A stretch of 64,000 nucleotides of DNA. Source: Myrica gale (lineage: Eukaryota; Streptophyta; Magnoliopsida; Fagales; Myricaceae). How positions within the stretch are numbered: position 1 is the first letter of the stretch; each line of letters starts with the position of its first letter. The notes beneath the pieces were generated by a model. That model saw nothing but the letters and a program-made list of their open reading frames with translations, had not been told where the DNA came from and did no database searches. The DNA is taken from assembly GCA_963930655.1 (NCBI GenBank), contig OZ005601.1, forward strand, positions 23,870,921 through 23,934,920, read 5' to 3'. Both the position numbers and the translations under genes were made by a program. Of this stretch, positions 34,560 through 46,197 are shown in pieces.

Positions 34560-36882
34560 AACAATCTCTGGAGCACCGCTGTCCCCTACTAGTTTTACAA
34601 ACTCTAAAAGTGGCTTTAATTAAAGAAGCCGCCTCAAGTACCCCCATAGCCACGCTGATGTACCGGCGCGCTAGGGTTGCTAGGTCACCAGGAAAATTGG
34701 CCGTCACCGACAGCTCGGTAACACGAAGAGAAAGATGCAGCTCAAAATCTAGCCGCCCTAGTTCAAGAGCATTGACTGTACTTCTCAGCTCGGCGATGGT
34801 AGCGTCCATGGAACCGATTTCTCGCTCCAAATCTGTCACCCTATCACCGATCGTTTGAACTTGGGAACGGGCAGCTCGGGCTATGATGCGCAACTCCCTA
34901 ACCGACTTCCGTTGGGACTCCAGCTCCCTTTCAATCTCCGCTAGTCTAACGCGCGTAGCTTCCAATTCCTCATCCTGCCTAAACTCAGCGGCATCGAGGG
35001 CGGCAATCATCGACACGCAATGAGACAAACTGTGCGTAATCCTGTCGACTTTCACATGTTAGGGAGCGCTCAGAGCTTCCTCCATCATCTCCTCAATATG
35101 AAGAGGCTGAGCATACAGTCTTAAACGCCAAGTAGGTGGCACCGGAGGCTCCGAAGCCGGTTCTTCGACATCCTCTACAGACGGAGAACCAGCAGCTCCC
35201 TCCTCGCCCGTCACTGAGGGAGAGAGACGGACCAAGGAGTCGCCAGCAACATCAGGCATTAACGCGTCGACCTTGTCGGCCAGTCCGAGCCCAGGAGGGT
35301 CAGAACTGCCAGCAGCAAGCATCCCATGCCCATGCTCCGGAGGCTGCCCTTGAAAGGTCTCGGCAACCAAGGAAGAAATGGGGGCCAAATCCTCCAAAGG
35401 AGGAACCACACTACTCCGTATCTCAGGGTGCTCTCCAACCCCTGGCAAATCCGATCCTTCAGAAGAGGCAAAATTGGACAACAAAACCATCTGTTGGAGA
35501 TCCCGAGAAACCACAAGTCTGTCCCCTTCATCGGTACCTGGACTATCCGCTGCCAAAACCCAGGGCGAATTAAAGGTATGTCTTGTAATGGGATTGATTA
35601 CCCTATAAAATGAAAACTCACCTTGTCCAGAAGAAGCCGTCAGAGAAATACTGAATGAGGGAGTCCCAACTTCTTAGATCTCCTTCACCAAAGGAACTGA
35701 TACCTCGGCACGCGCCCAGAGGCGTAGCCGAAGGGATGATTGGTATCCTCGAAACCTAAAACCAGACAACAGTGGAATGACAACAGCGAACAATCGATAA
35801 ACAACACAAACATCCTGCTAGGGGAACACATACCACTGCTTGCCCTAGGCTTGGATGAAGCACGGGCTAGAGAGGCCCTCTCTTCCTCCTCAGCATCGGA
35901 GGCCTACGGGGGGGACACTATCATTCTCTTAGAAGAAGGACTCTGAGAAAAACCCTCCGCCTCTCGGGAAGATTTTTGCTTGGCCGAAACATTCGCAGAG
36001 GGACGCCGAGGGGACTCCTATCGTAAACCTTCACGAGAAAGCCTTTCATGAGCAATCCTCTCAGGCTGGGGGCTAGGGTTTACTCTGGACGAGGGCTCAA
36101 ACGTGGTGTACCCTAACCAGCCCTCGTTCTCCCTACAAACCAGAGCGTTGCAATCCACGGAACCCACCTCCACAATGGCGTCAACATGGGCCTGCTCCGT
36201 TGAGGTAAGGCCTGTTATATGCTTTCTGTAATGTTCAGGGACAATTCAAAAACCCAACACAGGGAGGACTCACTTCGACGATCCTCCCCAGGAAAACGCT
36301 CCCATCCAGCGCCAGAAATGAAAAATATCGATCATGCCAACCGTTGTTGGTATTCGAATAAGAAGCAATCGGCGATACCCCCTAATTACGGGGACGAAAG
36401 TACCAAAATTTGTCAACTTGGGTCGAACAGATGGGCGTGTAAAACCACATAAATTCCTTCAATGTAAGTTGGTTCTCGAGCCCAAGGTACATCAGCCACA
36501 TGACGGCACAACCCACTAACACCCTCCAAGCGTTTGGAACTATCTGAGTTGGACAATAATGCAAAGATCTCAAAATTTTTCGGACGCTTAGAGGAAGAGG
36601 AAAACTTACCCCAGATCTCAAGGGGGCCTCGAAGAAGTACATCTCTCCCTTAGCACCCATGGTATAAGGTGTCTCGTTGGCAGCAGGGAGGCAAAAACGG
36701 GTCTCTCTGGGGAAGCGATATTCGTCATGGAACACTCCGAAATCATCCTCCACCATCCGGCTAGGACCCCAGTGGCCCTCGCGCCGTTCTGGCACCTTAG
36801 GAACCCTGGTGGCACCACTAGAAGAGCCTTCTACATTCTTCATCGTATAGAAACGGATGGGCAAACAAATGACTACGCTCAA
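34560..36882 (-). pseudogene. Antisense ORF of the Tat element (Transposase_28-like plus coiled coil)
   Basis: Minus-strand frames lie at 36382-36882, 35059-35556 and 34483-35055. The first has a region resembling the Transposase_28 (putative gypsy-type transposon) family: YFFEAPLRSGVSFPLPLSV, then PNAWRVLVG and FYTPICSTQVDKFWYF. The second is acidic and Pro/Ser-rich. The third (EELEATRVRLAEIERELESQ and onward) is a predicted long coiled coil. Together they look like one decayed protein. Such antisense ORFs are described in Tat-lineage elements; their function is unknown. Confidence 0.6.
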
Positions 36883-37069
36883 AGGGTGGAGGACGAAGAA
36901 TTCAAGAAATGACGGGAATAAGGAGAGACAACCCTAAAAAGGAATACGCAATGACCAATGGGCCCCTCAATCGAAAACACACAGTTTAGAGGAAATCCCG
37001 AGAAATCCTGGCCCGACGTCAGATAAACCTGAAACCGAACAGTCGTAAAAAATGTCAGTTAATTAGAGA

Positions 37070-37840
37070 GTGGAGCGCGACTCGTCAGAAGATTCTGTAA
37101 GTCCAACGAGGACAAAGAATCAAAAGAACAACAAAGGAGAAGGACAACATCAAACCTCAGCAACCATGACGGAAGATTATCTACCCTCACACCTTCCCCT
37201 CGATGTTCTCATCATCATCGCCAGCTACGTTGCGAAACACAACATCAATGACTGGAAGCAGTTAAAACTGGCTTCCCAAGAGTTCCACCGGGCGGCATCC
37301 AATGAGGTATCCTTCAGAAGGATGAATCTGGAGGACTACTCCCCGCCCTAGACACCAACTCTCATTTGGCATGAGGTCAGACTAATTTCTTGAAAGGTAC
37401 GTAACCCTCATGAAGTTTTTGTGGAAGCAGCGCGACACCTTCGAGAAGAGGGAGTAACTCTCGAGACCGTCAACAAACTGAGGACATCGGTTTCGGAATG
37501 GCACAAGTCAGCACTTGCTTTCCTAGCCATTCTCTACTGCTCCACGGACGAAGAGGCCTTTCAAGCGCAAGCCCGAGATATGATCTGGGCTTTGCGGGCT
37601 CAACTCGGGAGGAGAGAAATGCGGGCACTAGTGAGCACCGCACAAGGATGGTTGACGTATCATATCCGAGATGGCAGGCCAATTTTTCCAGTGGAAAAAT
37701 ATTCCCTCTGCCCAGATGGCCATAATCCTCCTTTCATGGTAGACCGTGGGAGGAAAGGCCAAAAGAGGGACCTCTGCAAAACATGTTATGGTAATTGGGT
37801 GTTCAAACGCCTCCACGAGCACATGTCCAAACATTGACAT
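37070..37840 (+). pseudogene. F-box-like / CxxC protein, copy 1 (in Tat element)
   Basis: From an ATG at 37166 the frame reads SHLPLDVLIIIASYVAKHN, then LKLASQEFHRAASNEVSFRR, like the F-box segment of plant At2g35280-type proteins. A TAG at 37349-37351 and a TGA near 37393 interrupt it. The frame from 37396 continues with NPHEVFVEAARHLREEG and ends with CPDGHNPPF and RDLCKTCY, a possible zinc site, stopping at 37837. Copy 2 at 38750 has the same order of parts. The position, between the antisense ORF and LTR-like DNA, suggests it is retroelement cargo. The F-box assignment rests on pattern recognition only. Confidence 0.5.
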
Positions 37841-37940
37841 GATCTCAATGTTCTGTACCCTTTCCAAATTAATGAAAACAACTTTTATTCTGTAAAGGTT
37901 CTTTTTATTCTTTGTGATTGTGGTGTGAACAAGATACCAG

Positions 37941-38128
37941 CCAGATCAATTGGTTAAATGTGACGTCGCCAATGAACAACATACCAACCAGATCAATTGG
38001 TTACAACGTGATGTTACCGAGAACAACGCTCTAACCAGATCAATTGGTTACAACGTGACGTTACCGAGAACAACGCACTAACCAGATCAATTGGTTATAA
38101 CGTGATGTTGCCAAGAAGACAATCTTTC
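37941..38128. repeat. Four copies of a 47-bp repeat
   Basis: CCAGATCAATTGGTT starts at 37941, 37988, 38035 and 38082, a regular 47-bp spacing. The intervening sequence AACGTGA(C/T)GTTACCGAGAACAACGC is well kept in copies 2-4. Confidence 0.9.
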
Positions 38129-38505
38129 CGAAAACGAGCCAATATCAACATGGCATACGTCGAAAACGGGAGTCATACTCGATTCAATTGTTCAACACGA
38201 AGGTTGAAATGACATATCCCTCCCCAAGCCGTCGGATGACCCAAAGGCTGCCATCATAAATGCTAATTGTTTCGGGACGTAATGAAGTGATGCATATCAA
38301 CTCGGATAAATCATCAGAAGGCCATGCGTTGTACGAACAACCCAGAGCGGTAGGTATTAAAGCTGCAACACTCAAGGCAACGCACTGTCCCAGACGCGAC
38401 GAAATGATACGCCCGATACGCAACACCTAAGGGCGAACCAAGTTGTGAACGACAATAAGCCGAATTGCCAAATGCCAGAAATGAAGAAGGTTATCCACTA
38501 TTGTG

Positions 38506-38514
38506 TATAAAAGG
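38506..38514 (+). promoter_or_regulatory. TATA-like box upstream of F-box-like copy 2
   Basis: TATAAAAGG followed by GCCTGAGTAGCC, 236 bp before the ATG at 38750. It could be a promoter inside a retroelement end or for the downstream ORF. Confidence 0.35.
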
Positions 38515-38749
38515 CCTGAGTAGCCACGTGTCACAGCAAGCGAAAAAAGAAGGAAACATGTGCAGCCCAACGTACGGAATCCCAGGTATGTGCTATTTGA
38601 ACAAGAAGGCAACAAAACGCTGGGAACCGAACGGTATTCCCCAAATAAATTATCCGAAGGATAACTGTCAGTCAGATACAAGCATAAAAGGAGAGGCAGT
38701 CTCAGCCGAAAAAGAAAAAAAAGACATCACACAAATAAAAGAGAGAAAG

Positions 38750-39440
38750 ATGTCGACGTCGAGACGAAACCCTAGAACTCTGCCTGGAGAAATATGGACC
38801 GAGGTGATAAGTAGGGTCTTACGTGACAACCCGCAGCAATGGCAAAATCTCTGTCTCGTATTTCGGCAATTCCATAGAGCCACTCATGGACCAGCAGTAT
38901 ATCAAAGGGTGAAAATCGAAAACATACAACCCACGTATCCTTTGACGGAAGAATGGAGAATCCTCTGCGACAAATGCTACGCGAATGGGAACCCGCACGA
39001 GCTTTTCATCCGAGGTAGCAGAAAAATGTGTTGGACCTCCACGATCAACGAAGGGTTAAAGGAAGTCCGCACCTCGGCCAAAGGTGGAAATCCGAAAGCC
39101 AAGACGCCGTAAATCTGATTACAGAACTTCAACGAGAGTTAAATGTAGAACAAATGGAGACGGTGAGAAAGGTCATCGTAAACTGGGTGATAACCAGATA
39201 CAGTCGGACTGATGGGCATCGGTATAGACTGGAAGACAGGCTGAAGTGCCCGAAGGAACATCCCTGACGTATCCCAAAGACAGCCGAGATCCCAGCGTCA
39301 TTTCCAGAATGGTGGATCACCTATCGCCAACACCTCTGCAACACTTGCTATGCAAACAAAGAATTTCGATATAGTGAAATATATTTAGGTCTTACAGGGA
39401 GTGTAATCGAGTGGACGATTCCCCCGTGGACCGAGATGTA
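38750..39440 (+). pseudogene. F-box-like / CxxC protein, copy 2 (in Tat element)
   Basis: The ATG at 38750 opens a 120-codon frame: TLPGEIWTEVISRVLRDNPQ, then CLVFRQFHRATHGPAVYQRV, then CDKCYANGNPHELFIRG, ending at 39112. Another frame continues (ITELQRELNVEQMETVRKVI), then CPKEHP and a stop at 39265, then LCNTCYANKEF and a stop near 39440. The order F-box-like, NPHE(V/L)F, CP..HP, LC.TCY matches copy 1 despite low identity. It is frameshifted. Confidence 0.48.
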
Positions 39441-39639
39441 ATCACTAATAAGAATTCAGTTTTTGCTATACACTTAGCTTCACCGCCCTCATACCTCGGC
39501 CTCCGAAGCACGACAAACATTCTCAACCAGATCCCCATCGTGAATCCGCTCGAGAATAGGGGGACTCTGATGATACCAATACTCAGACGTGTAATAACCG
39601 TCAAACAGCACACGATCACACGAGGAGGAATTCCCACCA

Positions 39640-39895
39640 AAAGGAGAAGCGAGAAAACGTGGAAGAAAGGCTATAAAAGCAAGAGAGAACGATAGAAAAG
39701 GTACGCAAAAAACTATAACAATTCTAAAACGGCGAAAAGCTCGCAGAACGCCCCCACATAAGAAACTGACTTAGGCTTCGGAGGCTAGTAGCCTCGGTGT
39801 CCGAGGTTATTCCCGTGATTTTGCAGGAAAGATAACGCGAAGATCGAAGCGCCTCTACTCGGACGTGTTGACCATAAACCAATTGATTAATCAAT
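39640..39895 (+). repeat. 3' end (R-U5 part) of a Tat-type LTR
   Basis: A TATA box (TATAAAAGC, 39672-39680) is followed about 95 bp later by CTGACTTAGGCTTCGGAGG and GTGTCCGAGGTTATT...TTTTGCAGGAAAG, a pattern common to U5 of Tat elements. The 5' limit of the LTR could not be set because no second LTR is present. The segment abuts the 3' flank shared by the two lipase copies. Confidence 0.55.
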
Positions 39896-40357
39896 TGCAT
39901 CACTTTATTTGGGGTGCAAGCCACATACCAAGATTCTTGTTTATTACTTTATTAAGAAAATACAACTCTAGTGTAACTTGGAACAGCCCTCCAAGCATAG
40001 GTAAATAAAATTACAGCTCTAAAATAAACATTTAAACAAGCTGAGCCAGAAAAGACGAGAAGTAAGAAAACATGAAAAAAGATAATATCTTGAAAATTCG
40101 TAACGCAGCAAACCAAATCACTTGTAATAGAAAATAGCCATTATTTTTTTTCTAGAAAACTTGAAATTGAACACAGTTTGGAGCATAAATGGAGAACTAT
40201 ATAAATATTTTCAGCCACACATAATTTGCAAGCTAATTATTTTGACATACATAACCCAAAATTAATTTTGAGTAATAGCTTGCGTTCGTGAGTCGGTATG
40301 CCACTGCAATGAGGGTTGATCAATGATGTGTACAGCGACCTAGGGGGCCAGTCAACA
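39896..40357 (-). other. 3' flank of the lipase gene
   Basis: Non-coding DNA downstream of the lipase stop, homologous to 24482-24945 in the truncated copy. No other gene is seen. Confidence 0.7.
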
Positions 40358-42903
40358 TTAAGAACTTGTTGATGAATTGGATTGTGTTGTCCTATAGGTC
40401 GTAAGGGATCCCAATCGAGCGACGTTAACATAATCTTGAATACTATGTGCTGTTACTCCAGGAATCACCAATCCAAACGCCCTAAACATTTTCATTAACC
40501 AATTTTCTTTGTAGTCTGGACCCCTTATATATGGGATTATGAAACTCCTGATCAACTCCATAAATGCAGTTATGAGTTTGGGGAAGACCCAGAACACCGA
40601 GAAGTAGTTTTTATTCGGCTCCTCGCTTTCAACCTGCATCCAATTAAGCAGAATGCAGTGTTAAGTACAAAATCTGAAATTTGAACGGATTTTGTTTCAA
40701 TTGTAAAGAGAAGAATCTTTCAGACACGACTAACTACTTATAGAGAAAGAGAAAGAGCACTGACCCTCCCAAGATAGAGGAAATTGTAGTAGAGGCAGGG
40801 GCCAAAATGCTTAAAGAAGATATAATCGTCATCGTAAGGGGCCCTAGGCACAATGTCATTACTGTAAACATGCCTCAAATACCTCACATCAAAATTGGTC
40901 AACTTGTCCTTCATATACACCCCCAATTGCTCGTCTCCGACCCTCGGTTGCCCAAATGTGTATACACCCTCCAACTTATCCATCAGCCATTCCTCCTCGT
41001 GTATTGCTAGCACAGTCAAAAACAGAACCGCTAATGCCCCACCCAAGCTGTGTCCTGTCACTATAAATTTGGCATTCTCATTCTTTTGCAGCATGTCTCG
41101 GAGCCTTTCTCTGATTGCGTAGTAAGCAAACTGTCTTTGGTCACTTCCTTGTTCTATTTCTTTGGGAAAGCCGTTGTACTCCTTCTGCATGCCAAGAGCT
41201 TTGCAGAAGCCACTATGTAACTTACCCACGTCTGCAAACTCAACCCACGACAAATCGAAATCTGCTTGCCATGCAACTGGATTGAATGGGTCAGTGCCCT
41301 TAAATGCAACCACAATCAGGTTTGGATTATCCTTCGTATTTTGGAACATGATGGCTTGAGTTGAAAATTTTTCTTGGTAATCTGTAAATCGTGATATCCA
41401 AATGAATGAAAAGATCATCAAGAAAAGTAAGATATGCTTGTAATTATTAACAGGTAAAATGGTCAATCATAGACTTTTCTCAAGAAGTAAAATTACGCCC
41501 ATCTTTAGAATGCGAGACCTAGAAAGGAAGAAAAGGCCTCTTAAATCCAATTTATAACATTTAGGCTATTGAAAGGGAGAAAACTGAACGGATTCATATA
41601 TATATATATAGAACAAGAATGTACATATACATAGATACATTCATACATACATACATACATACATAAATGGAAAGACACATTATTTATCTCATGTCATATG
41701 ATGATGTATAAGCTCGAATATGTGAAGGATCAGAATCCATTAATTAGAATAGTACTGGGTGATGCTGATCAAGATAGTGCAAACTCATCAATGAGAGATC
41801 GTACGTATGAAATGATTTTATTTTAATCGATTGAGTAGAGCGTACTTCAACTTGGACTGCATTCATATATCCCAAAGATGTCTACCTTACTCTAGAACTG
41901 TCAATTTTTTTTTATCTGGCTAATAATTTTATGAGTGAAATTTACCGAGCAGCTTATTTCTGTATATATACTCCTAGGTAACGTAAGCCTAAGTTTATCT
42001 TAAGAATTGTAGAGTTGCTTCTCACGTACCGTTCCAGCAGTTGTAATACTTCACGAATTTCATCTGTGAAAAAAGAGAAAGAAACATTATTCCCGATAGC
42101 CATCATATATAAGAAGGGCAAATTCATAGCCACATACACATATCTAATTTCCAGGTTAATCGTACGTACGTTCCAATGATCTTCGACTATTGCCTGGATA
42201 AATGCTTCGTTTTCGTATGCTAATTTGCAGGCCATTACGGAGAGACTCTTATTGTATTCTTGGTTACCTTGTCCAATACTTTCATCTAAATCTACTCTTT
42301 CATCAAGACATTCTAGTATAGATTTGTACGTTGCCGATGTGCTTTCAGGCCAGACAACCTTTCCTGCATAAATTAATAGACCACCCCCACAGAATTTAGC
42401 AAATTACGGTCATTAACATAAACACTACGCAATAGCATTAGTACGTAGTACTGCATTTTATCACTATATATCTGTGCATATATATATATATATATTTGCA
42501 CGCAAATTGCTTCATATATACGGAAATAACCAATACATAATTAGATGCTGATTATACAACACTGTCTAGATGATAAAAAAGAGAAATAGTGATTAGTAAA
42601 ACCTGTTAAGAAATTCACCACCAGCCTGAGGGATCCCCCGTTACTTGAAAGCAAATTTAGCCATAGCTCCAGCATATATCCAAACTGAGACATGTGTTTT
42701 CCCCACTTGATGAGGAGTTTCTGCACAAGAAGGGAGATGAAAATGTACCGTCGGCGCCAAAAGCCTCCGAATGCTTCTGCTTCCGAGTTCTCAATGAATT
42801 TGGTCGTCTCCGATGCTTTAGGAGAAAGCAGAAAGCGAACAAGATCACTGAAACTTGCATTTTCTGGCTTATGCAACATTTGATTGGCCGAGTTAAGGGC
42901 CAT
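40358..42903 (-). CDS. Class-3 triacylglycerol lipase, OBL1-like (5 exons)
   Basis: Exons on the minus strand: 42903-42603, 42363-42170, 42063-42030, 41381-40765 and 40633-40358. All are GT-AG, phases join, and the product is 473 residues. An N-terminal hydrophobic region (LVRFLL, then YIFISLLVQKLLI) suits oil-body or membrane association. The lipase_3 fold includes VVAFKGTDPF (200-209), the nucleophile elbow GHSLGG (Ser288), candidate Asp352 in SNDIVPR and candidate His445 in TAHSIQDY. By family knowledge, OBL1 hydrolyses tri- and diacylglycerols on lipid droplets in seeds and pollen tubes. An upstream ATG at 42945 is in frame, but the TATA box at 42976-42983 would leave almost no leader, so 42903 is preferred. 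No defects found. A partial inverted copy is at 23.6-24.5 kb. Confidence 0.9.
41597..41670. repeat. TA and CATA microsatellites in lipase intron 3
   Basis: A short (TA)n run near 41598-41610 and CATA repeats at about 41640-41665, within intron 3. Confidence 0.8.
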
Positions 42904-42975
42904 AGCTTGAAGCAATGAAGACTGTGTTGAATGAGTACAATGCATGGGAATGCTTCTAAATGGCGAAGATATCTG

Positions 42976-42983
42976 TATTTATA
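42976..42983 (-). promoter_or_regulatory. Candidate TATA box of the lipase gene
   Basis: The minus strand reads TATAAATA, 73 bp upstream of the ATG at 42903. The spacing supports that start over the ATG at 42945. Confidence 0.5.
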
Positions 42984-43081
42984 GATACGTTACAGCATGC
43001 TGGTGTGTCTCTAGCTTTTTGGAAAGCGAATACTAGGTTACGAGGGACAATATTGCATGTTAATATTGGAATTAGTTAATC

Positions 43082-44165
43082 ACAGATTTTTTTTAGCAAT
43101 TAATTAATCTTAATTTTTTACTTTTGAATAGTTCCTCCATTAAAGGGTCGCTATTGTGGCATGAATCATTTGAAAATTGGTAGTCGTCCTTAGACCCGAT
43201 AATTAAAAAAAAAAACGAATAGTTCCTCCATTAAAGGGTCGCAATTGTGGTATCAATCATTTGAGAATTGGTAGTCCTCCTTAGACCCGAAAAAAAAATT
43301 GCTTTCTAAGTGCTTATCCAAGCATGCGTGCTCTTTGTAAGCGTTCAGTACCACCTCGGATCTTATTTGGGATCATCGATAGACAAAATTGGGCACTTAA
43401 TTGATAGGCCTTAAGTGTAAAGTAATAATTCTGTTAAATTGCTTTCAGTACAGATTTTTTTTAGCAATTAATTAATCTTAATTTTTTACTTTTGAATAGT
43501 TCCTCCATTAAAGGGTCGCTATTGTGGCATGAATCATTTGAAAATTGGTAGTTGTCCTTAGACCCGATAATTAAAAAAAAATGAATAGTTCCTCCATTAA
43601 AGGGTCGCAATTGTGGTATCAATCATTTGAGAATTGGTAGTCCTCCTTAGACCCGAAAAAAAAATTGCTTTCTAAGTGCTTATCCAAGCATGCGTGCTCT
43701 TTGTAAGCGTTCAGTACCACCTCGGATCTTATTTGGGATCATCGATAGACAAAATTGGGCACTTAATTAATAGGCCTTAAGTGTAAAGTAATAATTCTGT
43801 TAAATTGCTTTCAGTACAGATTTTTTTTAGCAATTAATTAATCTTAATTTTTTACTTTTGAATAGTTCCTCCATTAAAGGGTCGCTATTGTGGCATGAAT
43901 CATTTGAAAATTGGTAGTCGTCCTTAGACCCGATAATTAAAAAAAAAATGAATAGTTCCTCCATTAAAGGGTCGCAATTGTGGTATCAATCATTTGAGAA
44001 TTGGTAGTCCTCCTTAGACCCGAAAAAAAAATTGCTTTCTAAGTGCTTATCCAAGCATGCGTGCTCTTTGTAAGCGTTCAGTACCACCTCGGATCTTATT
44101 TGGGATCATCGATAGACAAAATTGGGCACTTAATTAATAGGCATTAAGTGTAAAGTAATAATTTT
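43082..44165. repeat. Three near-identical ~367-bp tandem units
   Basis: Units begin with ACAGATTTTTTTTAGC at 43082, 43450 and 43816. Differences are few (for example CTTAATTGATAGGC versus CTTAATTAATAGGC). Each unit also holds an internal duplication of about 90 bp: AATAGTTCCTCCATTAAAGG occurs twice per unit. It starts about 180 bp upstream of the lipase ATG. The last unit ends near 44165. Confidence 0.92.
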
Positions 44166-44196
44166 GGGATCATTGATGGAAGATAGAGAGATTATA

Positions 44197-44629
44197 TTGG
44201 AGTATTTTATTAGGAGAGAGATAAAATTTTGGGTAAAATTTTAGTGACAAACGCAGCCTTAATGTGTCAAGATCATGGTCAAAACCTTGTAAGATAAGAA
44301 ACCTTTGGCCAACAAATAATACTATATATCGTGTTCTAAAAGAATAAATATTGACAGTACTGGCCGGCCTTCATGCGGAGATTGAAGCATACCCGAGTAA
44401 GCATGCTTAGATGGTGTGTAAATAAACAACCCACATTTGACGAGTTATGATGATTCACCTTGTTGTATTTACTATAACTTATTAAGCTTGAAATAGGCAT
44501 AATTAGCAAATAATTATTTCCTAATTCTATTCCATCTTTTAAAATTTTAGATTATTAAAATTTGACCTAACGTCAAATTAACTAAAATTTTACCCAAAAT
44601 TTTATCTCTCTCCTAATAAAATACTCCAA
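44197..44629. repeat. Perfect 49-bp inverted repeat (foldback)
   Basis: 44197-44245 (starting TTGGAGTATTTTATTAGG) is the exact complement of 44581-44629, with a 335-bp spacer. The GACAAACGCAGCC following the left arm resembles the end of the MITE at 57848, so the arms may derive from related MITEs. Confidence 0.85.
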
Positions 44630-44639
44630 TTTTTTTTTT

Positions 44640-45760
44640 AAAGAAATGTATTAGAGCTTTGTGAAAATAATATGAAAAAAGGTGATTTGACATGTTTTTT
44701 ATTTAAGAAAAGATGTTGAAGTTTGTCAAAAATTTGAGATTTTAATTTGTTGTTTAGATGTAAAAGAAAAAAAAATTAAAAAAATTCCTTAAAAGGTGAA
44801 AACACCTTACAAACATCACCGGACTTTTCTTTTGATCTCTACTTTACCACGAGGAAACTTTACCCGCAGATTAGATTCGTGTCGTTGTTGGCAGACTACC
44901 ACTGACAGATGATGCTTGAGGGCCAAGAGTACTACTGCCGAGCCACCACTGACTTTTGAGAAACCTCTACCGTATGCAGAATCTTATGTTGTGGCCGGGC
45001 TAGCAAGGTCCTTTGTTTTCAGAAATTTGTAAGTAAGTGATCATCATATGTTATATATAGTTTGTCACTCTCAATTAATTATCTGCATCTGCCATTGCCA
45101 GCACTGCTTTCCATGTAATGGCAGCACGACATAACCTCAAATTTTGGTGATTCGTATGCCAGCACTGCTTTCCTTTAAACTTGGATGGTGGTTATGGCCT
45201 TATGGGTATTAATATAGCTTTTAACAATCGAGATTGTCTGTTGGTTTGGACCATCCATATCCATAGATTTCTTTCACGTCAAGTATTTGAAAAGAGTATA
45301 GCATGATTATTCTGGCCGGAGAATAATAATCAGTTTTTCAATTCTTTTACATATAGGACAAAAGTATAGCATGTATATCATTATGGCTAGAGTATCAAAT
45401 TCCTATTTTAAATTTATTTTTCAATTCTTTGAATGGAAATATAATATAGCTGGATGCAGGTGGCTAAAGATAATCAGTCATTGTACTAATCTTAGACGTT
45501 AACTTCATTTTTTCAACCTTTATAAGTATTCAAAATAATATAGCATGCGTATTCTTTTAGCCACAATGTACTGTTTCGTTTTAGATTAAATAATGTCAGT
45601 TTTGCAATTTTTAATTAAAAGATATTATGTATATATATATTCCACGATCAATATATAGCATAGCACTAACTAATATAATTAATACATGAAAAGTTCTGAA
45701 AACTTTAAGTAGTTACCCCTTTAATTAAAAACACTTGTACGTGTCCATCACGTTTTCATC

Positions 45761-45829
<69 letters not shown>

Positions 45830-46197
45830 CCTGCATTGTGTACTGGACAACATCAATTGATCATTGACTATGTCAAAATCTTTGGCACGTCTAAAAATTT
45901 TAATATTTCACGTTAATAAGAAAAAAATATTAAGTTTAACTTTTATTAAGGTTTGTGATCGTGTGCGTAGAGAGAGGATTGAAACGTTGTTTGGATGAAG
46001 AGATTTTGTTTTTGGTAGGGATTGCAAATTAAAGTGGGTCTCATGACATGAGTTAATTTTAAGTAATTTTCATATTTATACAGAAATAATATATACTATA
46101 AACTCAAAACGAGCGACCCAACTAATTTAAAAGCTAAATGTGATTTAAGGGTGAAGCTCAAAAATTAGCTGCATTAATTACAAAATTAGATCTTTCA
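44640..46197. other. AT-rich intergenic DNA
   Basis: No gene is recognised. It contains a long (TA)n microsatellite at about 45763-45826. Confidence 0.55.
45763..45826. repeat. (TA)n microsatellite
   Basis: About 64 bp of uninterrupted TA dinucleotides. Confidence 0.95.

Larger units (their letters stand above)
27530..39895 (+). mobile_element. 5'-truncated Ty3/gypsy element of Tat type with extra ORFs
   Basis: In order: gag (27560-28730), protease start (28740-30500, split by a 1.3-kb insert), RT and RNase H (30640-31850), integrase (31860-33012), a ~46-bp tandem array (33013-34555), antisense frames (34560-36882), two F-box-like regions (37070-39440), and an LTR-like 3' end. That end has a TATA box at 39672 and the CTGACTTAGGCTTCGGAGG motif typical of Tat LTRs near 39769. 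The long non-pol 3' region, tandem array and antisense ORF are known traits of Tat (Ogre/Retand/Grande) elements. The 5' LTR is missing; the element starts abruptly against another gypsy fragment. Many stops and frameshifts: inactive. Confidence 0.78.

Noticed and set aside
37628-37867. Minus-strand frames opposite the F-box-like region
   Set aside because: The plus-strand frame has the coherent motifs; these are shadows.
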